Shown: positions 11,272 through 21,689 of the stretch, in pieces | How the letters are laid out: every line of letters starts with the position of its first letter | Numbering within the stretch: the first letter of the stretch is position 1 | Source of the DNA: Polymyxa betae | Taxonomy: Eukaryota; Endomyxa; Phytomyxea; Plasmodiophorida; Plasmodiophoridae | DNA: 64,000 nucleotides | Assembly (NCBI GenBank): GCA_003693705.1 | Contig: RBZT01000546.1 | Location: forward strand, 1-64,000 | Reading direction: 5' to 3' | Program-made: the position numbers and the translations under genes | Notes under the pieces: model-generated | The model's input: only the letters and a program-made list of their open reading frames with translations | What the model was told of the DNA's origin: nothing | The model's database searches: none

Positions 11272-12567
11272 CTAAAGTTGCTCGAAAGTAACCGATGATG
11301 TCGCTTTCCGGCTGACCGATTTCCTTGGACTATATTGCAGGAAACTATTCGTAGACCGATAGCTGGGCTCGCCGATCGTGCTGCCAACCTTATCATAGCG
11401 TGGCGATAGAATCATATCGGGTGCCAACAGCGTGATCAGCGAGCCACGCCTAGATTCAGGCGGCGAGTCGATACCGACGTTGACGCCTGCGGACGAATCA
11501 ACGCTGGATGTTGATCCTGGATCTTCTAGCACGGCGCCTGTTCTCTCTGGAGCATGCGACGATAGCAAGTAAACGCCAAGGACGATCATCAGAATTCCGA
11601 ATGTGAACCCGACTGTATGGGTTGCCGGCAATCCATCGAATTCCCTGAAGTAAATCCCTATTTGCTGTATGAGAGGGCGTCGCTAACAGTGACATTTCTT
11701 ACCGCCTCCGACAACACTGAAAACAATCCAGCATACTTGCAGAAGCGGAATGATCAGAAGCCCATCGAACTGTTGCAATGCCTTATTCATTCTATACAGC
11801 CTGCTGAATCCTAAGATCAAACCCTATGAAATGAGTGGGAGTCTTTACCAAAACGACATTGTTACGAGCCACATGAGCAGCACGACATAGATAGTCGGAT
11901 CGGCCATCTGATTGGAATCGACGATGCTAGTTTTCAGCAGAATGGAGGCCGATTTCGCCAGCATCACAGATTGAGTGCCTATAATGCCTGATACGAGGGC
12001 GTACAGGACAGGCAGCAGATTTTCAGAAGGATCTGATGAGAAATCGTGGGCCCGAGCCAGTTTCGATGACATCTGAATGCGGCCATATATGATCTGGGAG
12101 ATGACCGCTGTTATAAATAGAGCGAATATATAGATCAAATAGTCTTGATAAGTGTACAAGGTCCAAAGATCCTCGGCTGAGTATTCTTTCGTGTTTGGAT
12201 TGGCAAATATCACTATGAAACAGTTGCCAAAAACAATCCAGCCGGTAGCGATTAGGACCCGCTGGGTAATAACTTCGCCACACAGCGACGACGAAAAGAT
12301 CACATTCGATACGAACTGGACCGAGCTCATCGCTGACAGCAGCGATTGCGAAGCGAACCCAAACGACACGAAATTGGCGATATTGCCGGTGACGAAGCAG
12401 ATGACGCCCAAAATCCAGATCTTGGATCGGTAAAACGGCGCCGGCTTGCGGTTCAGAAGCAGGGCCTGCTCACGATGCGAATGTGACAGCTTAATCAAGT
12501 TGGTGCCGAAATTGATATCGATATTGCCAGCAATGTTGAGGACGGCTCCCCAAAGCCATGGGGGCAT
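11272..12567 (-). CDS. NIPA-type magnesium transporter (DUF803 family)
   Basis: Three exons (introns 11804..11848 and 11658..11702, 45 nt each) encode 401 residues. The family comprises multi-pass membrane proteins transporting Mg2+ and related divalent cations at plasma membrane or endosomes. It starts directly with WGAVLNIAGNIDINFGTNL, the conserved first helix. A segment of several hydrophobic helices follows, then RLYRMNKALQ, WIVFSVVGGG and the signature IYFREFDGLPATHTVGFTFG, which is assembled only after splicing. A final helix (ILMIVLGVYLLSS) precedes a Ser/Arg-rich cytosolic tail of about 95 residues. It converges with FANCD2, with 80 bp between the two stop codons. Confidence 0.9.
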
Positions 12568-12806
12568 AGGGGAGGGGGCAGCTCCAACAGATATGCGACG
12601 ATGTCGGCGAAACCCTTACTGTTACAAGCCAGTCCAGTCCTATAAATAAACCCGTTTCAACCACCCTCTGATAAGAGGCCCGACAGTCGGGTGTTATATG
12701 AATCTCAACTAAGATGATATGCAGGATCTGGGACCGGCATCCAGCAAAGATTCATGCCGGGGGGTACCCGACCCTGTGATACCATGCCATTCCCAGGTTG
12801 TTACAA

Positions 12807-13134
12807 TTATTGTATATCTGCTTTAGTTAGAAATTGCCGATTCGTGATATTGTTATCTTGGATTTCTTTCGATTCCAAAACGTTCTCGATGCAGGCTTTG
12901 AGAATCTGGAGACGGTCGAATTCGTTCCGAGGGCGGCCAATCGGCTCTCTGGTTATCTCCTGGATAGCTTGCTTAATGGCAGCTTCATCGTGCTACAGAC
13001 GCTTGAACATAAGCCTGAGGCTGTTAAGCGGCCTGACTCACCTCAAGCGCTGTTAACTGATCGGCTAAACGCCCACGAATTCTGTGTAGCAGCTCCGTTT
13101 GCTTGTCAAGATCTTGGTCGGCCGGCAACGACAT
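12807..13134 (-). CDS. Small coiled-coil protein, 92 residues
   Basis: Two exons with a 49-nt intron (12993..13041) give 92 residues. The first exon starts MSLPADQDLDKQTELLHRIR and ends TALE. The second begins HDEAAIKQAIQEITREP and ends LTKADIQ. Heptad-like spacing of Leu/Ile with many Glu, Lys and Arg suggests a helical coiled coil. There is no signal peptide or membrane segment. I do not recognise the family; proteins of this size and shape are often subunits of larger assemblies. Its start faces the upstream region of genes on the opposite strand, so the stretch around 13135-13250 is a likely bidirectional promoter. Confidence 0.6.
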
Positions 13135-13249
13135 GGTTTGCCTATCCAATCGCACTATTGCAATTAAAGATTTCCGGAGAATTTTATCTGCTGATGAACA
13201 CAGCGATAACTGGCAGCAAATGACGATAACTTATTTCTCACTGCGTTCG

Positions 13250-13557
13250 ATGGCGACGAACAGCGAAGCGAACGATGAATCATATTATCAGGTTAGACTT
13301 CACGATTGTCATTGGATAATGAGTTGTCGAGAATGCGTTCAGCGACTGATTCCTGGATTCCTGGCAATTGCTCTATACAATATTGTAGAACAAAAGATGG
13401 TGGGCTCTATTGCAGAGATTCGAAAGAATTTCAAAGTGACAATAACTGATGGCTGCGCACATTCACTACGATTTCGTTTCATCACTCGTTGCCATATTTG
13501 TTGATTTTCATTCTATTGAACAAGGGTGCCGAGCTCCGACTTCTGCATGGTCGTGAA
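13250..13557 (+). CDS. Possible small spliced gene upstream of USP (unresolved)
   Basis: An ATG at 13250 gives MATNSEANDESYYQ followed by a candidate 51-nt intron ending cgttcag. The next segment reads RLIPGFLAIALYNIVEQKM in phase. A competing frame over the same bases contains DSWIPGNCSIQYCRTKDGG, and a further segment with a hydrophobic run ends at a TGA at 13555. I cannot choose between these models. It could be a separate small gene or 5' leader of the deubiquitinase gene, whose ATG follows within three bases. Confidence 0.22.
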
Positions 13558-13559
13558 CC

Positions 13560-16418
13560 ATGGAAGAGAGCGAGCAAACGTGCAGCCATCTGGAACAGCT
13601 GCCTGTGGCTACTCGATCGGCGCTGCTGGATCTGCTCGGCAAAGTATCTCTATTCGATGCCGATTCTTTGATAGCGCCTAAGCTTCGTATAGGCTCGTGA
13701 TAGTTCTGCGGTTGCAGGGAAAAAAATAGTCTGTTGCGACTGCGACAAGGAAGTTGAGGAAGACCAATTGATGATATGCCTTCAAGTAATATTGCTGCCT
13801 TCGTAATTGGCATCGAAATCTGATAGTAATTCGAAAGTGCGCACCAAGTGTTGATGCTCGTTGTGGGCGTTATCTTGAACAGCATGCTTACCAGCATTGT
13901 GAATCAACAGGGCATCCGGTCTGCGCCAATTTGCGAACAACTTCCGTTTGGTGCTACAAATGCGATTCAGAAGTGTTTCTTCCCGAGTATGTAAAACATT
14001 CTTGACTGTCTTTAGCGTAGTCTTAATCTTTCCAGTGATGATGCTGGAGAATTCCAGGAGGATTTGCCTGAACGCAACGCCTCTCCCGAGCCTGTCTTAA
14101 TAACCGGTTCTTATCCAAACCCCATCGCTAAATTCCGTGAGATGAAAGGATATCTGGGTAAGATCTGCAGTTTTGGCCGCTGCCGAGAAAATGTTAAACA
14201 GAATCAAAGGCGACGGCTCATGGAATCTGAGTACAAAAAAGGGAGGGGGTCATCCTGGTCTAGCCAATCTGGGAAATACTTGCTTTTTGAACTCCGGATT
14301 GCAAGCGATTCTTCATGTTTCTGAGGTTGTCGATGCCTTCGCTCAGCGACGTGTACTTGGCATTTAGGATTCTGTGCCTTTCTTTGCTTCTAAAATTGCT
14401 CTAGTTCTTGGGAGAGGAGTTTAGGAATGGAAATAAGAACGAGCGCCTCCTTTCGAGTTTCTCTGAACTTACTACTAAAGTAATTTCTTCGCTTTTCTGA
14501 GACTTCAAAATGACATTTCACAGATATGGAGCGGCAATTATGAAGTTTGCGGTCCAAGAGATTTAATTCGAGACATATGGACTGTGAATCCAGCCTTTCG
14601 AGGTTATGACCAGCAAGACACACAAGAGTTTCTTCGCTGTTTGCTGGACTCTTTGCATGAGGCCTTGAAGCATTGGGTCCCAATACAGATTGGCAATGGT
14701 GCCACACGAACCGTTGAAAGATCTTTGGTTCATGACTTATTTCAAGGCCTTCTTTTATCTCAGGTAGAATTGGCTTTTGGCATGGAGGACTTTTTTTAAG
14801 TCCGATTAAGGTCATGTGTGAGAATTGCCATAATGTATCCGAGGTGTACGATCCATTTATGGATCTATCGTTGGAAATTCCTTCAAAGCAGCAAGTGAAG
14901 AAGGCCAGTGAACCAGCTGAATTTTGGCAGAAATTAGGGGGGACATCAGCCTCTACAAGTTTTATGTCCAGCTTTACTAATTTTTTCTCATCGCTTTCAT
15001 GGAGCGCGCCAATCTTAACTCTGGATATGTGTCTGCAGTCGTTCTGCTCCAAAGAATCGCTCATCAAAGTGGATCAGTATAGCTGCGAAAAATGCGATCA
15101 GAAAGTGAATGCCTCCAAAGTTCTTTCGATCGGAAAGTGTCCGGAAATTTTGATGCTGCATATCAAGCGCTTTGCTCATAGCAGTTTCTTTGGATCGAAA
15201 CTCACCACTCCTATTGACTTCCCATTGGAGGGTCTCGACTTGTTTCCTTATATAAGGAAGGCGCCTCCCGCTGAAATAACAAAATCTGGGGACAAAAGTG
15301 TCGCATCGAACGATTCGTGTCTATACGATCTTTGTTCGATTGTCAAGCACATGGGATCCATTAATGGCGGTCATTACGTCGCGTAAATGCTTGCGATTTG
15401 AGATTTGATCGATGTTGATTCTTGTCTCAGGTATGCAAAACACCACCGAACTGGAATTTGGTATGAGTTCGACGATCGGCGTGTTAGCGAAGTGTCGGAA
15501 GACACAGTCAGGTCTCAAGAAGCTTACATTTTGGTATATAGAAAGGCAACGTCAAAAGTTCTTTCTAGACCATTTGACAATTTCTTTGAACAAACATTAT
15601 TTCTTAAAGACGGTCTTCCCAAAGTATATATTTCTCTATACTGGCTCAAAAAGGCTGAGGTACGTGTTGTTCCATTGTTTTACTCCACGATTGAAAATTG
15701 GAATAGCTATTCAGCAATCCGGGTCCTATTGATAACTGGAGTTTGTGCTGTGAGCACGGTGTCCCATTGGAAGGAGACCTTACCAATACCAAGGCACTGC
15801 AAATTAGCCAGACTGCTTGGAAAGTAGGATTGAACCAAAATATCCTCAGCTCTTGTTGACGCTACTTCTAGGAGCTGCATAATAAGTTCGGCGGTGGTCC
15901 ATTGATTCCAGTCGATCGCCTTGCAGAAGAAAAACCTGTTTGTGAGGGTTGCTTAGACAGCAGGCGCGAGTTTGAGAAACGGTTGAAATTCGGATATGGT
16001 GGTGCGTCGTTGATGTCTAAACGAGTTTGCCTAGACGGATTACGTATTATATTGATGAGTATCCAGCGACTCGTGAAAACTATCTGATCTCTGAGCATTG
16101 GCTTGCACAATGGAGGGCGTTTATTTCTGGAGGTGGAATCTCAGTTCTGCAGCATAGCTATGTCTGAGTTTTGTTCTAGGGCCAGTACCTGGTCCAATCG
16201 ATAACGCTGTGTTATTTGAAACCGATGGCGTCACTCCGAAACCTGGATTGGAATGTAAAATAGATTACGCGCCCGTAAACATCCAAACCTGGAAAGCATT
16301 GCATCGGGTCTATGGGGGTGGGCCAGCCATTATACGATTTACAGATGACCTGTATGAAAAAGTCGCTAACCAACATGCTAATATCTCCACACCAGAAGAG
16401 CCAACAGTGACATCATAA
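13560..16418 (+). CDS. Ubiquitin carboxyl-terminal hydrolase, USP20/USP33 type
   Basis: A multi-exon deubiquitinase with the order zf-UBP, USP catalytic domain and DUSP-like tail, which is the USP20/USP33 layout. The zinc finger begins at CSHLEQL and continues after an intron as CCDCDKEVEEDQLMIC, then HAYQHCESTGHPVC and VWCYKCD. The catalytic domain shows the Cys box GLANLGNTCFLNSGLQ, then GYDQQDTQEFLRCLLDSLHE and the zinc-binding CEKCDQKVNASK. The His box is spread over SINGGHYVA and, after an intron, WYEFDDRRVSEV. C-terminal segments (ENYLISEHWLAQWRAFI; ETDGVTPKPGLECKIDYAPV) fit DUSP domains. Cys and His of the catalytic set are present, so activity is expected. Substrates cannot be told from sequence. 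The ATG at 13560 lies just before the zinc finger. Confidence 0.9.
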
Positions 16419-16457
16419 TATTATAATACAGTTAGATACATCTCATTGTACCATTTA

Positions 16458-17310
16458 TCATTCTTGCGTCATTACTACACACTGATTAACTGCATGCTGG
16501 CGGCCATCTTCCACTGAACTTGGTTGCAGAAACAACTCGGAAGTAGCACGACGGTGCTCTTCATGCATAACATCTGCAATGGATTCTGCAGGCGTTTGTA
16601 CGACATCAAACCGTTCCATTAACGTTTGCAAGAATGCCTGCTCGAATTTATCCCGATCTCCATCGATATGCTCTTTCATGCCGCAGAGAAATTCGTGATG
16701 GTTTCGAAGCTGACGATACTTCGGTTGCCTTCTCGGTGCCCGAAGATACGAAGCCATCGCTGCGTGATTCACATCCCATAGCAGAGAAGAATGATGAACC
16801 CAGCGTTGGCCGCTGATCGTTTGGGCATTGCCGCCAAATTTCTTGTCTTCAAAACAATAGTCGTTATCAACCTGGCAAACACGAATTAGGCCAATGTCAA
16901 GAACCATTACAGAAGACAACCAGAAGAAACTCGGATGAAGAGCAGCGGCGAAATACGTCTCGATAAAAGTCACTGGACCAGTTCATGATGGCCCTCGGTG
17001 AAGGGGTAGGCTGAAACAGACCCCCCATAATAAAACTGATCATGATCGCATTACGATCAACGAAAACCGTTCCTCCGCCTGTGTATCGCCGAATGAGACG
17101 AACACGATCGCCATAGGCGTTGTGCTCGTTGACGAGTTCTGAGACGACGCCGGACGTGCCCAGGACGATGGACGACTCAGTTGGGGCTGCCCTGTTCAGC
17201 ACGAGATAGTTGCCACGTGCCAGCCGATGCAACGCTTCCTCAAGGCGGAGCTGGTAGAGGAGGCAGGTCGAGCCCAGGTCGACAAGATTCAGCGCCGACC
17301 TGGACGCCAT
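16458..17310 (-). CDS. Lipoate-protein ligase / lipoyltransferase
   Basis: Two exons with an 85-nt intron (16872..16956) give 255 residues. The family attaches lipoyl groups to lysines of mitochondrial 2-oxoacid dehydrogenase and glycine-cleavage subunits. Core motifs are visible in order: RRYTGGGTVFVD (the lipoyl-AMP binding loop), DKKFGGNAQTISGQRW with the catalytic-type lysine, and HHSSLLWDV. The splice joins DFYRD to VDNDYCFEDKKFGG in phase. The protein is shorter than bacterial LplA and lacks its C-terminal accessory domain, so it may act as a transferase (LIPT1/Lip3-like). No clear mitochondrial presequence is present; the start MASRSALNLVDLGS is only weakly basic. It converges with the USP gene (39 bp between stops). 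Confidence 0.88.
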
Positions 17311-17509
17311 CTTGCCAATGACGACCCGCAGTTAAGTTTGACATGTCTCCTGCAAGGCTGCAACGTAACTATCGTTTATAAGTGGCATTATGAGTGAATG
17401 AGATTCAACTTCAGGCTGTGGAATGATAGGACACCTGTTCCAACCTATCATCGCCCATCGGTGCTTTGCCCCTGTTGGTCGTTGTTCTTGGATTTGTTGG
17501 TGTGTCTGG

Positions 17510-17575
17510 TCGAAACAAAAACAATGTCTTGACCGTGATTCGAACCCGGGACCCTGGAGTCTTTGGTCTGGTTCG
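17510..17575 (-). repeat. tRNA-like repeat, copy A (minus strand)
   Basis: Read on the minus strand the copy contains actccagggtcccgg followed by gttcgaatcacggtc and then attgttttt. The gttcgaatc core resembles a tRNA T-loop or RNA polymerase III B box, and the T run could end a pol III transcript. The flanks do not form a 7-bp acceptor stem, and one T-stem pair is mismatched, so it is not a standard tRNA gene. It matches copy B on the other strand. Confidence 0.6.
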
Positions 17576-17868
17576 TTTCGCCTTATTTCGCTATGTTCTT
17601 GTGAAGTCCAGATAACGTACTGCTCCAAGTTCTACCTAACTTCGTATCATGATTATTAGGGGTCGATTGGGTTACGTAAAGGATCTGGTAATGATAATGC
17701 AAATTCTCTGCGTTGAACTTCGTGAATTGCTGTGTTCAATCCATTCCTTCCTCTGATACGTCTGACTGCTCCCCATTTACACCTTTACTGTCACCCGTGC
17801 GCATTGAAGGCGTTATTCGATAATTCAATTCAAACGTCATCGTTAAGTGAAGCTATCAATGCTACTAT

Positions 17869-17930
17869 CGTTCAACCAGTTACTCCAGGGTCCAAGGTTC
17901 GAACCACGGTCGAAACTTGTTTTTTTTCGA
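17869..17930 (+). repeat. tRNA-like repeat, copy B (plus strand)
   Basis: The copy contains actccagggtccaag, then gttcgaaccacggtc, then cttgtttttttt, and aligns with copy A base by base with few changes. Both start near ttcaaccag/cgaaccag and end in a T run followed by tcga. As in copy A the T-stem is imperfect. The pair could be degenerate tRNAs or a short tRNA-derived element. Confidence 0.6.
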
Positions 17931-18034
17931 GCATACACACCAACATATATAATTGCTCATTTCCAATCAATACAGCTCTCTAAGCAATCGTAATTTATCA
18001 TTGAAGTGAGGTAAGTATTATGCATTGGAACCCT

Positions 18035-19487
18035 TCAAGCATGAGGATATCCCCGAGACCAATCCATAGCCATCATCTGTTCATGGATCATCTGCTCATG
18101 GATCATCTGCTCATGGATCATCTGCTCATGGATCATCTGCTCATGGATCATCTGCTCATGGATCATCTGTTGATGGATCATCTGCTCATGAAGCATCTGG
18201 TGCGGCATCTGCATTGGGTTCGGGCCTGACACAACTCGTTTCAGATTTCGCATTCGACGATGATCAGCAGGATACCGTTGGGGAAATGACGACTATGGTG
18301 GAAGGCAGGCTGTGCATACGAGAGCGTCGGCTGCTGCTGAAGGAACTGATTCATGAGAAGAGGTGTTCCCTTATTGTGAGGCATCTGGGTGAGATGCTGT
18401 TCGGGTCTCATTCGAGCAGCATTCAACGGCAATCTGGCAGCAGAAGGACGGAATTCGGGAGAATCCGCCGATAGACATCGAGCTCCTGAACAGAAGCTCA
18501 GCACAAACCAAACGTTGAGAGAGAGTCGCCGACCATCCGTCTTCAGCTTGGGGGAAACGCCCTCAGGGGTGTCATTCGTCTGCTCGTGAACAGACACCGA
18601 TCTGGCCTTGTTCGGTGATGGACTACGAGGTGCATAATAATGAGCACATTTGACGAGCTCGACGATATCGTCGGAGTCGATGGGAACATATTGAACGCTG
18701 CCGCTGTCTGCGCTCGCATTATTGCTGTCCATCATGTATTTGGTGAACTGCAACGAATCGAGTTGAGCGATCTCGGGATAGAGCAATGAGCTATACAGGA
18801 CCAAGACGTAGATCGGGTCAACGGAATCGCCTGCCAAACCCGAATTCAGATTCGACGATAAAAACAGGTGACGACATCGCCCGACCTCGATGGACGTCTC
18901 GTTCGCCAACAGCCGATGGCAGCAGCGATTGGAATTCGTCAAAGTACGAAAGCGGACTGGCCGCCAGAAAACTCTCGTCGTTGACGGAGCGCTTCCCGAC
19001 CTCATCCGAGGCCGGAGTTGGAACGACGCCTTTGAAGAGCGAGGAGGGCGGCTTGAACGGCGCCGTATAGTAATAGACCTCGTATTCGTGGCCGTTCTCA
19101 TCAACGTTCAAGAACACGAATTTGTATGAAGGGACGCGGTTCTTCACCTCCATCGGAATGTACTGAATCGCTCCTTCGGGGATCGCCACGATCACCGAAT
19201 CGTGTCGTCGCGGATTCGCTCCCACGAGGGCGTCGTACGACGGAATCATCTTCCGCAGCATGTAGTCGGTGAACGTCAACGAATCCATCCTGGCGATCTC
19301 CGGGTAGACGTCGACGTCGTACAGGACCGGGATGAACATGGGCTGAGCCTTGTTGGGCTGCGGCGGAGCGGCCAGTACGCCTGCGAACAGATACGGATCA
19401 GATGCAGGATGAGAGGAGCGGCTTTGGACAATGCAACTGACAGGTGGCGATTATGGCGGCTATGGACAGAAGCGATACCAACGACAT
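18035..19487 (-). CDS. Secreted two-repeat protein with Met/His-rich C-terminal pentapeptides
   Basis: The start MSLVSLLSIAAIIATC is a signal peptide, completed after a 61-nt intron (19381..19441) as CVLAAPPQ. Two copies of an unknown domain follow. Copy 1 reads FIPVLYDVDVYPEIARMDSL, then FTDYM and IQYIPMEV. Copy 2 reads VLVLYSSLLYPEIAQLDSLQ, then FTKYM and VQYVPIDS. They are separated by a probable 56-nt intron near 18850-18905. A disordered region follows. An intron of about 50 nt near 18225-18275 then leads into GPNPMQMPHQ and eight units of the type MIHEQ, ending MDWSRGYPHA. I recognise no family. Periodic Met and His in an exported protein suggest metal binding or an adhesive surface role; both are guesses. 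One internal junction near 18480-18560 is not settled. Confidence 0.65.
18080..18199. repeat. 15-bp tandem repeat, eight units
   Basis: Eight adjacent 15-bp units of the type ctcatggatcatctg, the inner ones identical and the outer ones with one or two changes. On the minus strand they encode the pentapeptide MIHEQ (variants MLHEQ and MIHQQ) in frame. Near-identity of the inner copies points to recent expansion. Confidence 0.95.
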
Positions 19488-19762
19488 GGCTCAATCGATG
19501 GGCCTGGATCGAGGCGTTGGCGATTGTCGATCTCAGGGCTGGTGTGTTTCGGACTGCGTCACGGACTGCTGGTTCTCCTATCATCATGCTATGACGACGA
19601 ACTTCTCTCCGAATCCAAATGAACGGTCAGATCGGGTTGCAGCCAAGGATTCTGTTCCCCTTCTTGATCCCTTCTTCTGCTTGTTATTCTGTCTCATATT
19701 AGATCTGTCACTTGATTTCTGACGATCTTGTGAGCCGTAACTTTGGGGAATTTTTCGACGTT

Positions 19763-20413
19763 TTAATGTGCATAATCGGATAGGGAGACGAGATAATCAA
19801 TCAGCTGGGCGTCCTTGTTGGAATCGACGACTTTATCATGCCGATGCATCTCGTTCGGATTCGTCCTGCTGTCTTGCACGTTCTGGTGCTCGAGGTTCTT
19901 GGGCAGCACGCCGAACGCGCTGCACAGCATTCTCATCATCTTATGGATATCACGAAGCAGGGATTCGGAGACGGGCGTCGATCCCAGCAGCGCCACATCA
20001 TCGATGGGCTTCTCGAGATCATCGCCTGAACATCGATCGATCATGAGCCGAAGCCCGTCATGGAGCTGCGAACCACCTAGAAGCGGATTCTTTCGGAACG
20101 TGATCATGGCGTCCGGCGCCGTCTCCGGAATGTCGCTGGGATTCTCGTTCTCGATCTGATCCATGATCGTCTGATGAAAGACGCGACAATGTTTCCTGGC
20201 CGTCGTCTTCGACGGCCTCGCTGCCGAATACATAAACGGCTTCAAACAGGCAGCGCAGACGTACATCTGGCTCTGGGTCGTTAATTTCGATTGAAGGATC
20301 TGGCGGCGCAACTCGAGTTCGTCGAGTGCTCCGTCCTGCAGAAATCTTCTGACTCGACCCAGATGCAAACCTTGGCCATCGCCAGGTCCGATACCGAGCC
20401 GAGCACGCTTCAT
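19763..20413 (-). CDS. Protein with C2H2-like zinc finger (5' end uncertain)
   Basis: A continuous 216-residue frame from ATG 20413. A Cys/His pattern near residues 53-80 (CAACLKPF, then KHCRVFHQTI about 16 residues later) looks like a lone C2H2-type zinc finger. The rest is helical and acidic-to-neutral with no recognised domain, ending LVSLSDYAH. A protein-like open segment lies upstream on the same strand (about 20447-20636, containing HDQVATITISLTATTPIAL) in a different frame. It could be joined through a short intron, so the gene may start beyond 20413. I do not recognise the family. Confidence 0.5.
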   Translation of the reverse strand: MKRARLGIGPGDGQGLHLGRVRRFLQDGALDELELRRQILQSKLTTQSQMYVCAACLKPFMYSAARPSKTTARKHCRVFHQTIMDQIENENPSDIPETAPDAMITFRKNPLLGGSQLHDGLRLMIDRCSGDDLEKPIDDVALLGSTPVSESLLRDIHKMMRMLCSAFGVLPKNLEHQNVQDSRTNPNEMHRHDKVVDSNKDAQLIDYLVSLSDYAH

Positions 20414-20679
20414 TGACGGGTTCAGATTGCGTCTGGCCCAGGCACATCTGGACGCGGGTTTGCCGCAATGAACAAATCTTGACTGGTGACCAATTCATCT
20501 CTCGGGAAACCGGCACCGACGCTCTCGTGCCCGGCGTCGACGTCAGGCGCTCCAATGTGGCCTAATGCGATCGGCGTCGTGGCGGTCAGCGAGATGGTGA
20601 TTGTCGCGACTTGGTCGTGAGGAATGCAGATTATGCTGGTTAGATCGTCGAGTACTTCTCATAATCGGGCATCAAATCC

Positions 20680-21648
20680 ATGCCTGGTTCGGATCGCGAA
20701 TTCCAGCGGGACTCGAGATCGACTTCGTTCCGATCCATATCGACTGCATTTCATTCGTCTCTGCAATCGATACAGTCGCGAGTGTCTGGCACTTGTTCGA
20801 AGATTGAAGAGAATGATGATTCTGATGATAAGAGCAGTAGTAGTAGCGGGAGCTCCAACCAGCATCTCTCTGCAATATCATCTCGCGTATCTTCATTCAA
20901 GTCGATTCTGTCTGCAAAGGTGACCATGACGACCTCGAAGGGATCCAGAATCTGGAAGAGACTTCGCAATGCCATCAAGGTCAAGATCATTCTGCAGAGA
21001 AACCGGGAACAGCACGTTATGGATACCACAGAACAAGAGAGTGCCACGCCGTCTGATATCGCATCTGAAGGCGTTAGTGTGGCAGTCCCGAACAAAAGAC
21101 CAGACGATTGGTTTTATCAAGAAGAAGTCAAGGTATCAGATGCAGCCAAGCGCCGTCAACAACAGCTCTCTGAACGTCTAACGGCGATTCGTGAAGCGGA
21201 ATGCACTTTCCGTCCAGCAATCACTGAACGTCGCCGAGCTCGGGTGAATTCCAGCTTCCTCCGAAGGCAAAAAACGTTTGAGAATCGACGGGCGTCGCTT
21301 TTGAACTATCAGAAAGCCAAACAGGAATGGGTTCTTCGTGATATCGTTAAGGAAGGTCAACGTCGCAAAGTCGCAGATCCGGAAGGTGTTTGGCAACGTT
21401 CCGTCGACTGGCAGATCAATCGCCTGAGCCGTCGAATATCTCGTCAGATCGATCAACGTGTTGATGATCTATCACATTGTCCATTTGAGCCATTACGAGA
21501 TTGGGAACGAGTCAGGACATCTAAAATGCACCAGTTTCATGTCTGGAAACAGACGTTGGATCATCGTCAACGGACTGATTTCTACAAAGACCTGGCCCAT
21601 GTCATTCAGTCTATTTCCGACGACGCACCGATCATGGAATCTCATTAG
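20680..21648 (+). CDS. Basic helical protein with ciliary-type CTFRPAI motif
   Basis: An intron-free frame of 322 residues from ATG 20680. The first third is Ser-rich with a polar low-complexity run. Residues from about 140 on are strongly basic and helical, with SDAAKRRQQQLSERL, ECTFRPAITERRRARVN and RRQKTFENRRASLLNYQK. The xCTFxPxI element followed by R/K-rich helices recurs in flagellar and basal-body proteins of many protists, so a cilium-associated role is a reasonable inference in a window that also carries SPEF2 and CCDC57. No catalytic domain is present. I do not recognise an orthologue. Confidence 0.6.
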   Translation: MPGSDREFQRDSRSTSFRSISTAFHSSLQSIQSRVSGTCSKIEENDDSDDKSSSSSGSSNQHLSAISSRVSSFKSILSAKVTMTTSKGSRIWKRLRNAIKVKIILQRNREQHVMDTTEQESATPSDIASEGVSVAVPNKRPDDWFYQEEVKVSDAAKRRQQQLSERLTAIREAECTFRPAITERRRARVNSSFLRRQKTFENRRASLLNYQKAKQEWVLRDIVKEGQRRKVADPEGVWQRSVDWQINRLSRRISRQIDQRVDDLSHCPFEPLRDWERVRTSKMHQFHVWKQTLDHRQRTDFYKDLAHVIQSISDDAPIMESH

Positions 21649-21689
21649 AATTCGCTTAAGTCAACTAGGGTAAACCGAAGTGAATAGAG

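Larger units (their letters stand above)
17311..18034. other. Spacer holding an inverted pair of tRNA-like repeats
   Basis: This 724-bp stretch separates the lipoate ligase start from the 3' end of the secreted-protein gene. No open frame resembles a protein. It contains two related short sequences in opposite orientation with T-arm/B-box-like cores, listed separately. Confidence 0.5.

Noticed and set aside
17510-17600. A genuine tRNA gene at the gttcgaatc core
   Set aside because: No matching 5' acceptor strand and a mismatched T-stem; kept only as a tRNA-like repeat.
18080-18199. A CRISPR-like array
   Set aside because: The 15-bp units are directly adjacent with no spacers and are in frame within a coding exon of a eukaryotic gene.
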